64,000 nucleotides of DNA from Oceanobacillus limi (GCF_900111445.1 NZ_FOHE01000001.1:1-64000); one strand, 5' to 3'; counted from the first letter of the stretch, positions 1 to 8,080 are shown. Translations and numbers: made by a program. The notes: generated by a model from the letters alone, not told the origin.

Positions 1-94
<94 letters not shown>

Positions 95-104
95 ATTTTA
101 TATT

Positions 105-179
105 GGCCCGTTGGTCAAGTGGTTAAGACACCGCCCTTTCACGGCGGTAACACGGGTTCGAATCCCGTACGGGTCACCA
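105..179 (+). tRNA. tRNA-Glu (TTC)
   Basis: A full cloverleaf can be drawn with anticodon loop CTTTCAC (anticodon TTC) and encoded CCA. It is the first tRNA after the 5S gene. Confidence 0.95.
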
Positions 180-183
180 CTGT

Positions 184-259
184 GGAGGATTAGCTCAGCT
201 GGGAGAGCACCTGCCTTACAAGCAGGGGGTCGCAGGTTCGAGCCCTGCATCCTCCACCA
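184..259 (+). tRNA. tRNA-Val (TAC)
   Basis: Acceptor arms GGAGGAT/ATCCTCC pair, the anticodon loop is CTTACAA (TAC), and the 3' CCA is encoded. Confidence 0.95.
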
Positions 260-279
260 TAATGATTAAAACTAAATAT

Positions 280-356
280 GGTCCGGTAGTTCAGTTGGTT
301 AGAATGCCTGCCTGTCACGCAGGAGGTCGCGGGTTCGAGTCCCGTCCGGACCGCCA
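280..356 (+). tRNA. tRNA-Asp (GTC)
   Basis: Acceptor arms GGTCCGG/CCGGACC pair, the anticodon loop is CTGTCAC (GTC), and CCA is encoded. Confidence 0.95.
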
Positions 357-397
357 GATTTATTCCTTGTAGAATATCTTAAGTCTTTTTATTACAT

Positions 398-425
398 GCC
401 GGCCTAGCTCAATTGGTAGAGCAAC
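398..425 (+). pseudogene. tRNA-Thr 5' fragment (truncated copy)
   Basis: These 28 nt are identical to the first 28 nt of the intact tRNA-Thr at 546-621 (acceptor 5' strand, D-arm and start of the anticodon stem). The sequence then departs abruptly into about 120 nt of unrelated sequence before the complete gene. The fragment cannot fold as a tRNA. It looks like the footprint of a duplication or of an insertion into the tRNA gene that rebuilt a full copy downstream. Confidence 0.85.
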
Positions 426-432
426 GAGCATC

Positions 433-497
433 ACATCTACCGAATAAGCTACGAGTAACCCCGAAGCACGAAACATCTTGAATATGCTAGTAGATGT
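433..497. repeat. Inverted repeat inside the tRNA-Thr interruption
   Basis: ACATCTAC at 433-440 is matched by GTAGATGT at 490-497, a perfect 8-bp inverted repeat within the segment that separates the tRNA-Thr fragment from the intact gene. It could be a hairpin or the end structure of a small element. No coding sequence is visible here. Confidence 0.45.
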
Positions 498-545
498 AGG
501 GGTAGCCAAATGTAAAAACTTAATTTTAAATTACCTTTTAATTAT

Positions 546-621
<76 letters not shown>

Positions 622-674
622 CTTATTCTTAAACATTTATTTAAGATATAGGGGTCATCTTAAACGATACACAT

Positions 675-747
675 GAGCCATTAGCTCAGTTGGTAGAGCA
701 TCTGACTTTTAATCAGAGGGTCGAAGGTTCGAATCCTTCATGGCTCA
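675..747 (+). tRNA. tRNA-Lys (TTT)
   Basis: Acceptor arms GAGCCAT/ATGGCTC pair and the anticodon loop is CTTTTAA (TTT). The CCA tail is not encoded, because the gene is followed by TCT. Confidence 0.95.
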
Positions 748-754
748 TCTTTTT

Positions 755-839
755 GCGGGTGTGGCGGAATTGGCAGACGCGCTAGACTTAGGATCTAGTA
801 TCTTCGGATGTGGGGGTTCGACTCCCTTCACCCGCACCA
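755..839 (+). tRNA. tRNA-Leu (TAG)
   Basis: Class II tRNA with a long variable arm, acceptor GCGGGTG/CACCCGC, anticodon loop CTTAGGA (TAG), CCA encoded. Confidence 0.95.
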
Positions 840-866
840 CACATATTAAAAAACTTCTGTTCAAGT

Positions 867-941
867 GCGGAAGTAGTTCAGTGGTAGAACACCACCTTGC
901 CAAGGTGGGGGTCGCGGGTTCGAATCCCGTCTTCCGCTCCA
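867..941 (+). tRNA. tRNA-Gly (GCC)
   Basis: Cloverleaf with anticodon loop TTGCCAA (GCC) and encoded CCA. Confidence 0.95.
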
Positions 942-947
942 TTATTT

Positions 948-1036
948 GCCGGGGTGGCGGAATTGGCAGACGCACAGGACTTAAAATCCTGCGATAGGTA
1001 ACTACCGTACCGGTTCGACTCCGGTCCTCGGCACCA
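948..1036 (+). tRNA. tRNA-Leu (TAA)
   Basis: Class II tRNA with long variable arm, anticodon loop CTTAAAA (TAA), CCA encoded. Confidence 0.95.
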
Positions 1037-1039
1037 TAT

Positions 1040-1116
1040 GCGCCCGTAGCTCAATTGGATAGAGCGTTTGACTACGGATCAAGAGGTTAGGGGTTCGACT
1101 CCTCTCGGGCGCGCCA
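1040..1116 (+). tRNA. tRNA-Arg (ACG)
   Basis: Acceptor GCGCCCG/CGGGCGC, anticodon loop CTACGGA (ACG), CCA encoded. Confidence 0.95.
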
Positions 1117-1120
1117 TGTA

Positions 1121-1197
1121 CGGGAAGTAGCTCAGCTTGGTAGAGCACATGGTTTGGGACCATGGGGTCGCAGGTTCGAATCCTGTCTTCCCGACCA
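1121..1197 (+). tRNA. tRNA-Pro (TGG)
   Basis: Acceptor CGGGAAG with matching 3' strand, anticodon loop TTTGGGA (TGG), CCA encoded. Confidence 0.95.
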
Positions 1198-1210
1198 TCT
1201 TAATAATTAC

Positions 1211-1283
1211 GGGGCCTTAGCTCAGCTGGGAGAGCGCCTGCCTTGCACGCAGGAGGTCAGCGGTTCGATCCCGCTAGGCTCCA
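1211..1283 (+). tRNA. tRNA-Ala (TGC), copy 1
   Basis: Acceptor GGGGCCT/AGGCTCC, anticodon loop CTTGCAC (TGC). CCA is not encoded. The sequence is identical to the second tRNA-Ala at 2447-2519. Confidence 0.95.
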
Positions 1284-1302
1284 CTTATCTTCATTTAATT
1301 TT

Positions 1303-1379
1303 GGCGGTGTAGCTCAGCTGGCGAGAGCGTACGGTTCATACCCGTGAGGTCGGGGGTTCGATCCCCTCCGCCGCCACCA
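1303..1379 (+). tRNA. tRNA-Met (CAT), elongator type
   Basis: Acceptor GGCGGTG, anticodon loop TTCATAC (CAT), CCA encoded. The sequence matches my recollection of the Bacillus elongator tRNA-Met (GGCGGTGTAGCTCAGCTGGC start). Confidence 0.85.
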
Positions 1380-1397
1380 ATATTTTTGTCATTAGAT

Positions 1398-1474
1398 GGC
1401 GGTCGTGGCGAAGTGGTTAACGCACCGGATTGTGGCTCCGGCATACGTGGGTTCGATCCCCACCGGTCGCCCCA
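1398..1474 (+). tRNA. tRNA-His (GTG)
   Basis: Anticodon loop TTGTGGC (GTG). The extra 5' G at 1398 can pair with the discriminator C, as required for tRNA-His. CCA is encoded. Confidence 0.95.
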
Positions 1475-1483
1475 TTTAAATCT

Positions 1484-1557
1484 GGACCCTTAGCTCAGTT
1501 GGTTAGAGCTATCGGCTCATAACCGATCGGTCGCAGGTTCGAATCCTGCAGGGTCCA
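1484..1557 (+). tRNA. tRNA with CAT anticodon (probably tRNA-Ile2, else Met)
   Basis: Acceptor GGACCCT/AGGGTCC, anticodon loop CTCATAA (CAT), no encoded CCA. It differs clearly from the elongator-type gene at 1303. The GGACC start and the position between Met and Ser match the lysidine-modified Ile2 gene of Bacillus trnB-type arrays as I recall them. The sequence alone cannot show the C34 modification. Confidence 0.75.
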
Positions 1558-1582
1558 TCTGAAGGATTTAATTTGATATTAT

Positions 1583-1675
1583 GGAGGTATACCCAAGTCT
1601 GGCTGAAGGGATCGGTCTTGAAAACCGACAGGGGTGTCAAAGCCCGCGGGGGTTCGAATCCCTCTACCTCCTCCA
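1583..1675 (+). tRNA. tRNA-Ser (TGA)
   Basis: Class II tRNA with long variable arm, anticodon loop CTTGAAA (TGA), CCA encoded. Confidence 0.95.
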
Positions 1676-1691
1676 TATAATACTTAGTAAC

Positions 1692-1726
1692 ATTCGGTAG
1701 AGTAACAAGCAAACCATCCACCGAAT
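1692..1726. repeat. Imperfect relative of the tRNA-Thr junction sequence
   Basis: ATTCGGT (1692-1698) and ACCGAAT (1720-1726) form a perfect 7-bp inverted repeat. The segment GGTAGAGTAAC...ACCGAAT resembles GGTAGAGCAACGAGCA...ACCGAAT at about 415-446, which straddles the tRNA-Thr fragment junction. Both look like related remnants inside the tRNA array. Confidence 0.45.
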
Positions 1727-1771
1727 TAGTTAGTAGATTTAAGGTTCAGAACAAAAACTATTATACAATAA

Positions 1772-1847
1772 GGCTCGGTAGCTCAGTCGGTAGAGCAAAG
1801 GACTGAAAATCCTTGTGTCGGCGGTTCGATTCCGTCCCGAGCCACCA
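1772..1847 (+). tRNA. tRNA-Phe (GAA)
   Basis: Acceptor GGCTCGG with matching 3' strand, anticodon loop CTGAAAA (GAA), CCA encoded. Confidence 0.95.
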
Positions 1848-1865
1848 TTTATTTTACAACTAAGT

Positions 1866-1948
1866 GGAGGGATAGCGAAGTTGGCCAAACGCGGCGGACT
1901 GTAAATCCGCTCCCATCGGGTTCGTAGGTTCGAGTCCTACTCCCTCCA
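1866..1948 (+). tRNA. tRNA-Tyr (GTA)
   Basis: Class II tRNA, acceptor GGAGGGA/TCCCTCC, anticodon loop CTGTAAA (GTA). CCA is not encoded. Confidence 0.95.
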
Positions 1949-1976
1949 TCATTATATTTCTTCTTATAAACAAAAT

Positions 1977-2050
1977 GCGGGTGTAGTTTAGTGGTAAAAC
2001 CTCAGCCTTCCAAGCTGATGTCGAGGGTTCGATTCCCTTCACCCGCTCCA
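1977..2050 (+). tRNA. tRNA-Gly (TCC)
   Basis: Acceptor GCGGGTG, anticodon loop CTTCCAA (TCC), CCA encoded. Confidence 0.95.
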
Positions 2051-2060
2051 TTTATTATGT

Positions 2061-2134
<74 letters not shown>

Positions 2135-2158
2135 TTACTACATTAATATCTTCAATGT

Positions 2159-2188
2159 TTCAAATTCCATACAAGAGTATGTTATAAT
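2159..2188 (+). promoter_or_regulatory. Candidate internal promoter for the last three tRNAs
   Basis: TTCAAA (2159-2164), an 18-nt spacer, then an extended -10 TGTTATAAT (2180-2188). It lies in the only long gap of the distal array (2135-2257), just before tRNA-Ser, and could start a separate Ser-Gln-Ala transcript. This is inference from sequence only. Confidence 0.4.
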
Positions 2189-2257
2189 ATAGTAGTAAAT
2201 TAAAAACATTCTACAATTAAGTTGAATGTTATTTTCAATTCTATTTTGAAACCATGT

Positions 2258-2348
2258 GGAGAAGTACTCAAGTGGCTGAAGAGGCGCCCCTGCTAAGGGT
2301 GTAGGTCGCGTAAGCGGCGCGAGGGTTCAAATCCCTCCTTCTCCGCCA
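2258..2348 (+). tRNA. tRNA-Ser (GCT)
   Basis: Class II tRNA with long variable arm, anticodon loop CTGCTAA (GCT), CCA encoded. Confidence 0.95.
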
Positions 2349-2353
2349 TTCAT

Positions 2354-2428
2354 TGGGCTATAGCCAAGCGGTAAGGCATCGGGTTTTGATCCCGTGATTC
2401 CCAGGTTCGAATCCTGGTAGCCCAGCCA
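2354..2428 (+). tRNA. tRNA-Gln (TTG)
   Basis: Acceptor TGGGCTA/TAGCCCA, anticodon loop TTTTGAT (TTG), CCA encoded. Confidence 0.95.
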
Positions 2429-2446
2429 TTATTTTATATATTTCAA

Positions 2447-2519
2447 GGGGCCTTAGCTCAGCTGGGAGAGCGCCTGCCTTGCACGCAGGAGGTCAGCGGT
2501 TCGATCCCGCTAGGCTCCA
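2447..2519 (+). tRNA. tRNA-Ala (TGC), copy 2
   Basis: Identical to the tRNA-Ala at 1211-1283. It is the last gene of the array, and CCA is not encoded. Confidence 0.95.
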
Positions 2520-2523
2520 TCTT

Positions 2524-2564
2524 AAAAAGCTCACAAGTAGATTGTTACTACTTGTGAGCTTTTT
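2524..2564 (+). terminator. Rho-independent terminator of the tRNA array
   Basis: A perfect 17-bp stem (AAAAAGCTCACAAGTAG paired with its complement) with loop ATTGTTA ends in a T run. It lies 5 nt after the last tRNA. Confidence 0.95.
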
Positions 2565-2604
2565 GTAGTAGATGGAAAATGATCATATTTAACTTATTAA
2601 TCAA

Positions 2605-3162
2605 TTAAAGGTTGCTGCATTTCCATGTTTGTATTTTCTCATAAATGAGTTCTGCTATTTCAGGAATTGGTAATGTACCGTCAACGATAATGTCAGAATT
2701 TGGTTTGATGGTATTTATCATTTCAAGATAACCACGTCTGCCAAAGGAAACATAGTTTTGAATATTTGTGAAGATTTTTTCTTTAGAGCTATTCTTATAG
2801 TCTCTAGTTATTCGACGTGCCATTGCAATATCCAGTGGTGTATCAATATAAACGGCAAGGTTAATGTAATGGATAGCTTTAGTATGTTTGTAGGCAAACG
2901 GGTAATCAATCAATATGTATTCTAAAGGTTTTTTCAGTAGTAATTCTACATCGTTAAGCAGCGGGGATAAATTCCATTCGTCATAATCTGCACCACGATC
3001 CACCCAATCAATAATGTTCAAAGGACCATCAAAATCGTAATCATCAAAATAAAGTGCTTTTGAATTCTGAAGTCTTTCTTTTAAATATTTCGTAATAGTA
3101 GTTTTTCCTCCACCAGAGATTGCAGCAATTGTAACAACGAGTGGAGGGGTTGCTGTTTGCAT
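2605..3162 (-). CDS. Uridine-kinase-like P-loop nucleoside kinase
   Basis: A 185-residue P-loop NTPase. IAAISGGGKTT near residue 12 is a Walker A loop, YFDDYDFDG (about 39-47) and ILIDYPF (about 83) fit the substrate-binding and Walker B areas, and DTPLDIAMARRITRD is a lid-like Arg-bearing segment. This pattern fits the uridine kinase/phosphoribulokinase group, which phosphorylates a nucleoside or small sugar with ATP in the cytosol. The substrate cannot be told. The ATG at 3162 has AAGGAG upstream with a rather long spacing. It is a single gene, convergent with the tRNA array. Confidence 0.8.
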   Translation of the reverse strand: MQTATPPLVVTIAAISGGGKTTITKYLKERLQNSKALYFDDYDFDGPLNIIDWVDRGADYDEWNLSPLLNDVELLLKKPLEYILIDYPFAYKHTKAIHYINLAVYIDTPLDIAMARRITRDYKNSSKEKIFTNIQNYVSFGRRGYLEMINTIKPNSDIIVDGTLPIPEIAELIYEKIQTWKCSNL

Positions 3163-3320
3163 GATATTGAATTCTCCTTATAAATAGTTATTGTTAAATT
3201 CCTTTCTATCCCCTTATCAAGATAATAGCGATTTAATCTTGAATAGGGATGTAACTGGAAGAGGACAATACATATGAACACCTCAATTAATTGTACTGTG
3301 ATTATTGTTGTATTAGTTTT

Positions 3321-3857
3321 TTATTCTTTCTTCCGATATTCTTCTGCTAACATCCCCATATGGATAATGTCATGCCATTGACCATTTCGATATAATGCTT
3401 GACGGCTAGTCCCTTCTTTTTGAAAACCAAGTTTTTGATATAGATGAATGGCCTTTTCATTGAAGGCAAATACTCTAAGCGATATGCGGTGCAAATGTAG
3501 TTCTTGAAATGCGTAGTGGATTAATATGTGTAGGGCTTCGGTTGCGTAACCCTGTCCCCAATATTCTGTTTCACCGATATCAATAATACATTCGGCATTT
3601 CTATTTTTGTAATCAATATTTATTAATGAGGTAATTCCAATTGGTGTGTCTTTCTCGGTTTCCATGATGATGTAGCTTTTAGATGAAGTGGAATTGATGA
3701 GTACCTCTTCAACAAATTCTCTCGTATCTTCAAGGGAATATTGATCTAATGATGGATTGGTAGATACCATCACCTCCGTATTGTTTCTCCAGGAATGATA
3801 TTGTTCGATATCTTTCTTTTCTACTTTACGTAAGGCAATTCTATTAGATGAAAACAT
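3321..3857 (-). CDS. GNAT acetyltransferase, RimJ/RimL type
   Basis: A 178-residue GCN5-related N-acetyltransferase. The N-terminus IALRKVEKKDIEQYHSW, the central ECIIDIGETEYWGQGYATEAL (acetyl-CoA-binding motif A, Q/RxxGxA form) and NEKAIHLYQKLGF near the C-terminus are the usual marks of the RimJ/RimL subgroup. That subgroup acetylates protein N-termini, antibiotics or amino-acid-like amines. The target is unknown. An AGGTTAC sequence lies just upstream of the ATG. Confidence 0.85.
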   Translation of the reverse strand: MFSSNRIALRKVEKKDIEQYHSWRNNTEVMVSTNPSLDQYSLEDTREFVEEVLINSTSSKSYIIMETEKDTPIGITSLINIDYKNRNAECIIDIGETEYWGQGYATEALHILIHYAFQELHLHRISLRVFAFNEKAIHLYQKLGFQKEGTSRQALYRNGQWHDIIHMGMLAEEYRKKE

Positions 3858-4005
3858 AAAGTAACCTCCAATCTATTATTTTTCAATTCTTCTTAAGAAT
3901 TATTATCCTAATATACGAATATGGAAGGAATCGGTTTCACATAGATAAATAGAAAAACGCTGCAACAGTTTTTTCCAATGTGAATTAGTCGTATTAGTAG
4001 ATATA

Positions 4006-4034
4006 TTGGGACAGTGAACCTGTCCCCTTGTCCC
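4006..4034. repeat. REP-like palindrome, GGGACA...TGTCCC family (copy 1)
   Basis: GGGACAGTGAACCTGTCCCC followed by TTGTCCCA. A near-identical copy lies at 4103-4133, and related shorter palindromes lie at 20278 and 41527. Confidence 0.75.
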
Positions 4035-4066
4035 ACGCAGTAGCAAAATGAATAGTAGATTGAAAT

Positions 4067-4100
4067 AAAAAATACACAGTAGAATTACTGTGCATTTTTT
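4067..4100. terminator. Bidirectional terminator between acetyltransferase and pseudouridine synthase genes
   Basis: AAAAAATACACAGTA, loop GAAT, then TACTGTGCATTTTTT: a 15-bp stem with one mismatch, A-rich on one side and T-rich on the other. It overlaps the stop of the pseudouridine synthase gene. Confidence 0.75.
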
Positions 4101-4795
4101 TGTTGGGACGATGAACCTGTCCCCCTGTCCCAAAGGTTCCATGGGTATTGGTTTGGTGGTTTGGATTTGATTTTTATTTCTTCTTTTTTGGTTGGGTGTT
4201 CTACTGCTAGTGTTTGTGACCATAGGGCGATTTGTTGTCCAGTTTGGTTAACTTTCTTTCCGTATTTTTGGTCGCCATACAAGGGCAGATTACGAGAAGA
4301 AAGTTGGACTCGTATTTGGTGTGGTCTTCCGGTGTGTAGGTCGATGGAAAGGAGGCTTAAGCCTTTCTTTTGTCCGAGGACCTCGTATTCCAGAACGGCC
4401 TTTTTCGCTGCTTTTGTATTTGGATCGGCGGTATATACTTTGTTTTCTTTTTTATCCTTCACCAAGTAATCCTCAAGTACACCGTGACTTTTCTTTGGTT
4501 TACCTCGCACAATGGCCAAGTATTTTTTATCAACGGCTTTTCTTCTTATCGCATCCGATAGGCGAGAGGCAGCTTTGGAAGTCTTGGAAAATACCATAAC
4601 ACCACCAACTGGACGATCTAACCGGTGGGTAAGTGCGAGGTAAGCATCACCTGGTTTTTGATAACGGACTTTCAAATCCTCTTTTAAGATAGAGAGTAAA
4701 TCGTCATCCTTGGAGCGATCCTCTTGAACTGGTACATTAACTGGTTTCTCGACAAATAGTAAATGATTGTCCTCATATAAAATCGGGACGTTCAT
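4085..4795 (-). CDS. RluA-family pseudouridine synthase
   Basis: About 236 residues, converting specific uridines of rRNA (or tRNA) to pseudouridine. The catalytic motif HRLDRPVGG (about residues 78-86, Asp nucleophile) and the later GRPHQIRVQLSSRNLPLYGD block are diagnostic of the RluA/RluC/RluD family. There is no N-terminal S4 domain. The ATG at 4795 directly follows an in-frame TTG, and GGAG lies upstream. The C-terminal tail from about DRGTGSS is encoded by a REP-like repeat, so the ancestral protein probably ended a few residues earlier. The exact RNA target cannot be told. Confidence 0.9.
   Translation of the reverse strand: MNVPILYEDNHLLFVEKPVNVPVQEDRSKDDDLLSILKEDLKVRYQKPGDAYLALTHRLDRPVGGVMVFSKTSKAASRLSDAIRRKAVDKKYLAIVRGKPKKSHGVLEDYLVKDKKENKVYTADPNTKAAKKAVLEYEVLGQKKGLSLLSIDLHTGRPHQIRVQLSSRNLPLYGDQKYGKKVNQTGQQIALWSQTLAVEHPTKKEEIKIKSKPPNQYPWNLWDRGTGSSSQQKNAQ
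4103..4133. repeat. REP-like palindrome, GGGACA...TGTCCC family (copy 2), inside a coding end
   Basis: GGGACGATGAACCTGTCCCC plus CTGTCCCAA. The element forms the last codons of the pseudouridine synthase gene, giving a C-terminal tail (DRGTGSSSQQKNAQ) not expected for that family. Confidence 0.75.
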
Positions 4796-4895
4796 CAATT
4801 GAAAAACTCCTTTAATTTAAAGAATCTATTATCATGATAACATAGTCATTTGGTGTATCAAGGGGCAATCATGTTGATAGATTTTTAGAATGGAA

Positions 4896-4936
4896 AAACA
4901 AAAACGCACATGGTAGTGATTGTACTATCATGTGCG
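4896..4936 (-). terminator. Terminator on the minus strand after the YCII-like gene
   Basis: CGCACATGGTAGT and ACTATCATGTGCG form a 13-bp stem with one wobble. Read on the minus strand it is followed by a T-rich run. It lies about 120 nt past the stop of the gene at 5058-5378. Confidence 0.65.
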
Positions 4937-5057
4937 CAGTTGATCTATCTTGTTAAAGAGGTGTATAACCAGCAACTGTATAAGTGGTAGTACCTGTAAT
5001 ACGTAAGTATAGTTTTAACTTTCATCTATGTTATTAAGAAAATAGATTCAGCATCGT

Positions 5058-5378
5058 TTATTCCATTAAATTACTTTTCGTTTGAGGTATATCAATTAAC
5101 CAATTATTCGCTTCGTTTGCTTCAAAAAATTCCTTTATCTCGTAGGATTGATAGTATGCCTCTTCCATGAAGGGATCCTTACTAACTAATGCTGTTACTT
5201 CTTCGAGACTATGGGACTGAAAAATCATCATGGCACGATCATTCTCCGTAAAGGGACCACATAACTTTAAAGAACCACTTTTACTGAGCAGCTTCAAATA
5301 GTCCACGTGTCTATTTAACAAATCCTCACTTAGCTCGCCTTTGGTTTTATCCTTGTATGTCACTAAGTAATTCTTCAT
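5058..5378 (-). CDS. YCII-family protein
   Basis: A 106-residue YciI-like (YCII) small alpha/beta protein of the dimeric ferredoxin-like fold. Supporting features are the start MKNYLVTYKDK, HVDYLKLLSKSGSLKLCGPF in the middle and the DPF...Y...I ending (KDPFMEEAYYQSYEIKEF). Some family members are dehydrochlorinase-like or are fused to sigma factors, but most have no known reaction. It stands alone on the minus strand, with GGGGGG as ribosome-binding site. Confidence 0.8.
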   Translation of the reverse strand: MKNYLVTYKDKTKGELSEDLLNRHVDYLKLLSKSGSLKLCGPFTENDRAMMIFQSHSLEEVTALVSKDPFMEEAYYQSYEIKEFFEANEANNWLIDIPQTKSNLME

Positions 5379-5431
5379 AAAAAATCCCCCCTAACAGAAT
5401 ATACGTTCCCATCCATTATATAAGATAATTC

Positions 5432-5503
5432 CGATTATTGTCAAACCAATCCGGTGCCAGGCACCGACAATAATCGACAAATTATGACGGGTGCCTGGCA
5501 CCG
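5432..5503. repeat. REP-like palindrome pair, GTGCCTGGCAC family
   Basis: CGGTGCCAGGCACCG and CGGGTGCCTGGCACCG lie in tandem. The first is nested inside a longer inverted repeat (GATTATTGTC / GACAATAATC). The same GGTGCC(T/A)GGCACC core recurs at 15931, 15998, 16426, 23695, 24169 and 43924. Confidence 0.8.
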
Positions 5504-5552
5504 TTCTTGTTTTATTTACATTTTTTGTTTTATTATTTATACTAGATTAAAT

Positions 5553-5561
5553 TGGTATAAT
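5553..5561 (+). promoter_or_regulatory. Extended -10 promoter of the ABC export operon
   Basis: TGGTATAAT (extended -10) lies 63 nt before the first permease start codon. No good -35 is seen, as is usual for extended -10 promoters. Confidence 0.5.
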
Positions 5562-5623
5562 TTTTTGTAAGTTTCAACTTGCTTTATATATATAAGAGAA
5601 GGTAGACCTAAAGGGGAGTCAAG

Positions 5624-6853
5624 ATGAATCGAGCGATGTTTGTACATGAATTCAAAATGATGAGTAAAAGCAGGAAAAATGTCCTGTTTATTATTGCATT
5701 AATAAGTTTAATTTTAAGTTATTGCTTTTTAGTTCTTCCGTCAAAAGAAACCTCTGACTCTTTTCAACCAGAAGAGATGAAGAAAGAAATCAGTAATCTT
5801 GAGGCAGTTCAACAAGGCATGATTAATCGAGGAGGAACAGGCTTCGTTCAAATGGCAGGTCGGGGGCCGTATGCAGAGAGCGTGTATGAGCAAAAAATAA
5901 AATCACGATTGGTTACTGCATTTGAAGATGGGGATATGAGTCGTTTTGTCCAATTAAGGATGAAAGGAAATGTCTTTAATGAGATGCAGCAATCAAGGGA
6001 TTGGATGTTAATTTCCGGTGCTCCTTTTCCAGCACATGATCAAAGTCGTAATATTAGTCTTCGAAATCTTCGCTATCAAGGGTATTTAGATGCGGATGTT
6101 CCAATTACATATGAAATGATTGAACAAAAGACAGCATTACAAACGATCCAAAATTTTCTTATTGGAACGACTGCGTTCATGGTATTATTTTGTGCCATTT
6201 ACTTTAGTAGCGATATGATTTCCAAGGACAGGCAGCATCGGTCTGTTTTACAGGGGGCTCCGATTGGCTGGTACCGAGTCATTAATATAAAATCATTTGT
6301 AGCATTTATGTATACACTTTTGGTATTAATTGGGATATTTGTACTTGCCTTGGCTATTATATCGATTCAAAACGGCTTGGGATCTTTCAAGCTATCCATA
6401 CCAATAACTATACCGAGTACGGAACCAGATGACTATTTTGGTTACCGATTTAGCGAATATGAAACCATAACGATGTTGAAATTCTTCCTTCTAGTTCTTG
6501 GAATAATACCAATACTTGTTTATCTATTCATTCGGTTGAATGCTATTTTAAGCCTATTATTTAAGAATTCCTGGTTGGTCCTTATGATTAGTTCAGCAAT
6601 TTTGTTTTCCGAGCGAATCTATTATTCTAGGACACTAACGGAGCTGTTTGGGTTCGAAATTAGTAATTTTCCACAGACATATTTTGACTTTGGAAGGATT
6701 ATATCGGGTGAAAAATATTACTTGGTTCACCTAGAGTCGATTTCGTATCAACAAGGGATTCTCGTTTTATTGATTACGGTATTCATTCTAGAAATTATTC
6801 TTTTGATCGTTTCAAGAATCATGAATAAGCGTCGTTTTTATCAAGGTGCTTGA
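5624..6853 (+). CDS. ABC-2-type transporter permease 1
   Basis: A 409-residue membrane protein. One membrane segment lies near residues 20-37. A long, probably extracytoplasmic, polar region (about 40-170) follows, then about five more membrane segments. This is the layout of ABC-2 export permeases used for lantibiotic immunity, Na+ or peptide efflux. AAAGGGGAG precedes the ATG. It is the first gene of a four-gene set with a second permease, an ATPase and a lipoprotein. The substrate is unknown. Confidence 0.8.
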   Translation: MNRAMFVHEFKMMSKSRKNVLFIIALISLILSYCFLVLPSKETSDSFQPEEMKKEISNLEAVQQGMINRGGTGFVQMAGRGPYAESVYEQKIKSRLVTAFEDGDMSRFVQLRMKGNVFNEMQQSRDWMLISGAPFPAHDQSRNISLRNLRYQGYLDADVPITYEMIEQKTALQTIQNFLIGTTAFMVLFCAIYFSSDMISKDRQHRSVLQGAPIGWYRVINIKSFVAFMYTLLVLIGIFVLALAIISIQNGLGSFKLSIPITIPSTEPDDYFGYRFSEYETITMLKFFLLVLGIIPILVYLFIRLNAILSLLFKNSWLVLMISSAILFSERIYYSRTLTELFGFEISNFPQTYFDFGRIISGEKYYLVHLESISYQQGILVLLITVFILEIILLIVSRIMNKRRFYQGA

Positions 6854-6919
6854 TTTCACTTTAAGAAACTACGTGTACTTGCTAGGAATTCTTAGCGATC
6901 TACAGAAAGGAAAGTCGAT

Positions 6920-8080
6920 ATGTTTTGGAAATATACGCGCTTTGAAGCAAAATTAGTAACCCATAATCGGAAAATTTGGTTTGTCTCTGCGTTCCTAATG
7001 CTCTTTTTCCTCTTGTTTTTTATGTACTATCAACAAGATGAGCCGCCTTCTTTAGTGGAACAAAAACGCGTGGAGAAGGGGACAGTTTACTCTACCTTTG
7101 ATTATCTCGATAATTTACGTCACGATGTACCTGAAGTTGCCGAGGTTTATGATCACATGACGGAGATATCATCATTGGTCAATTTCCAGGTTTGGTATAT
7201 CGGACAAGGAGATGATAGTGAGCAATATATCGAAAACGGACTGGAAGCAAATGAGCTACGACTTAAAGTTCACGAGTTAGGAAACGAAGGGATCCCTGAC
7301 CACCTAATTATGTCTAGGGAAGACATTTTAAAGGACACGGCCTTATTGCAATATATTAAGGATAAGGATTTACCAATCGAGTCGGACTCTTTTGCCACCA
7401 ATCATTACTATACAAAAGCTATCCATGCCATTTCTGGATTACTATTTCTCGTGATCGTTTTAATTGCAGGAAATGAGCTGCTTGTATATGAACAACGACA
7501 TCGAACGATTATGAGAGGTTTTCCAATAGCCTTTTTGAAAAAAGTTTCAAGCAAGGTTTCCATTCATTTTGTGCTCGTGTATACCTTTTTACTTCTGGGA
7601 TTTGTCATTGGCAGTATGTATGTTGCCGAAAAGTTTAACGCAGGTGAATTTTCATTCCCGGTATTAATTTATAAAAATGAGGGATATGTTGCGGTTTCAA
7701 CCCAGGAATACCTTCTCTATATCTTTTTAGGTTTTGCGCTGGTTACGGTTTTTCTTTTGTTTTTATCAATTTTATTAAACATGCTATTTAAGAATGCTTT
7801 TGCAAATATATTAGTCGGCCTATCTATCTATTTGCTGCCAGATTTATTTATGGCAGCTGGCTTTAAAGCGACTTTCTTTCATCCGTTAAAATATATCGAT
7901 ATAGCAAATGTCTTATCTGGTGATCTTGCTGTGGAATTGGGGAACCGATCGATTGATTACGGGAATGCGATGATTTCTTTAGGGGGGATGACGATTCTGT
8001 TAATTGGGGTAATCTATGCGATTAACCGGTTCACTTATATTCGAGTTCCAAAGGATGCCCCTTTAGAGAAAGCTTTTTAA
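6920..8080 (+). CDS. ABC-2-type transporter permease 2
   Basis: A 386-residue membrane protein with the same layout as its upstream neighbour: a membrane segment near residues 20-36, a long polar loop to about 170, then about five membrane segments. The two share short landmarks (KDRQHRS / YEQRHRT followed by G.P, and LLFKN..A/S), so they are paralogous half-channels that probably form a heterodimer. The ribosome-binding site AGAAAGGAAAG precedes the ATG. Confidence 0.8.
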   Translation: MFWKYTRFEAKLVTHNRKIWFVSAFLMLFFLLFFMYYQQDEPPSLVEQKRVEKGTVYSTFDYLDNLRHDVPEVAEVYDHMTEISSLVNFQVWYIGQGDDSEQYIENGLEANELRLKVHELGNEGIPDHLIMSREDILKDTALLQYIKDKDLPIESDSFATNHYYTKAIHAISGLLFLVIVLIAGNELLVYEQRHRTIMRGFPIAFLKKVSSKVSIHFVLVYTFLLLGFVIGSMYVAEKFNAGEFSFPVLIYKNEGYVAVSTQEYLLYIFLGFALVTVFLLFLSILLNMLFKNAFANILVGLSIYLLPDLFMAAGFKATFFHPLKYIDIANVLSGDLAVELGNRSIDYGNAMISLGGMTILLIGVIYAINRFTYIRVPKDAPLEKAF

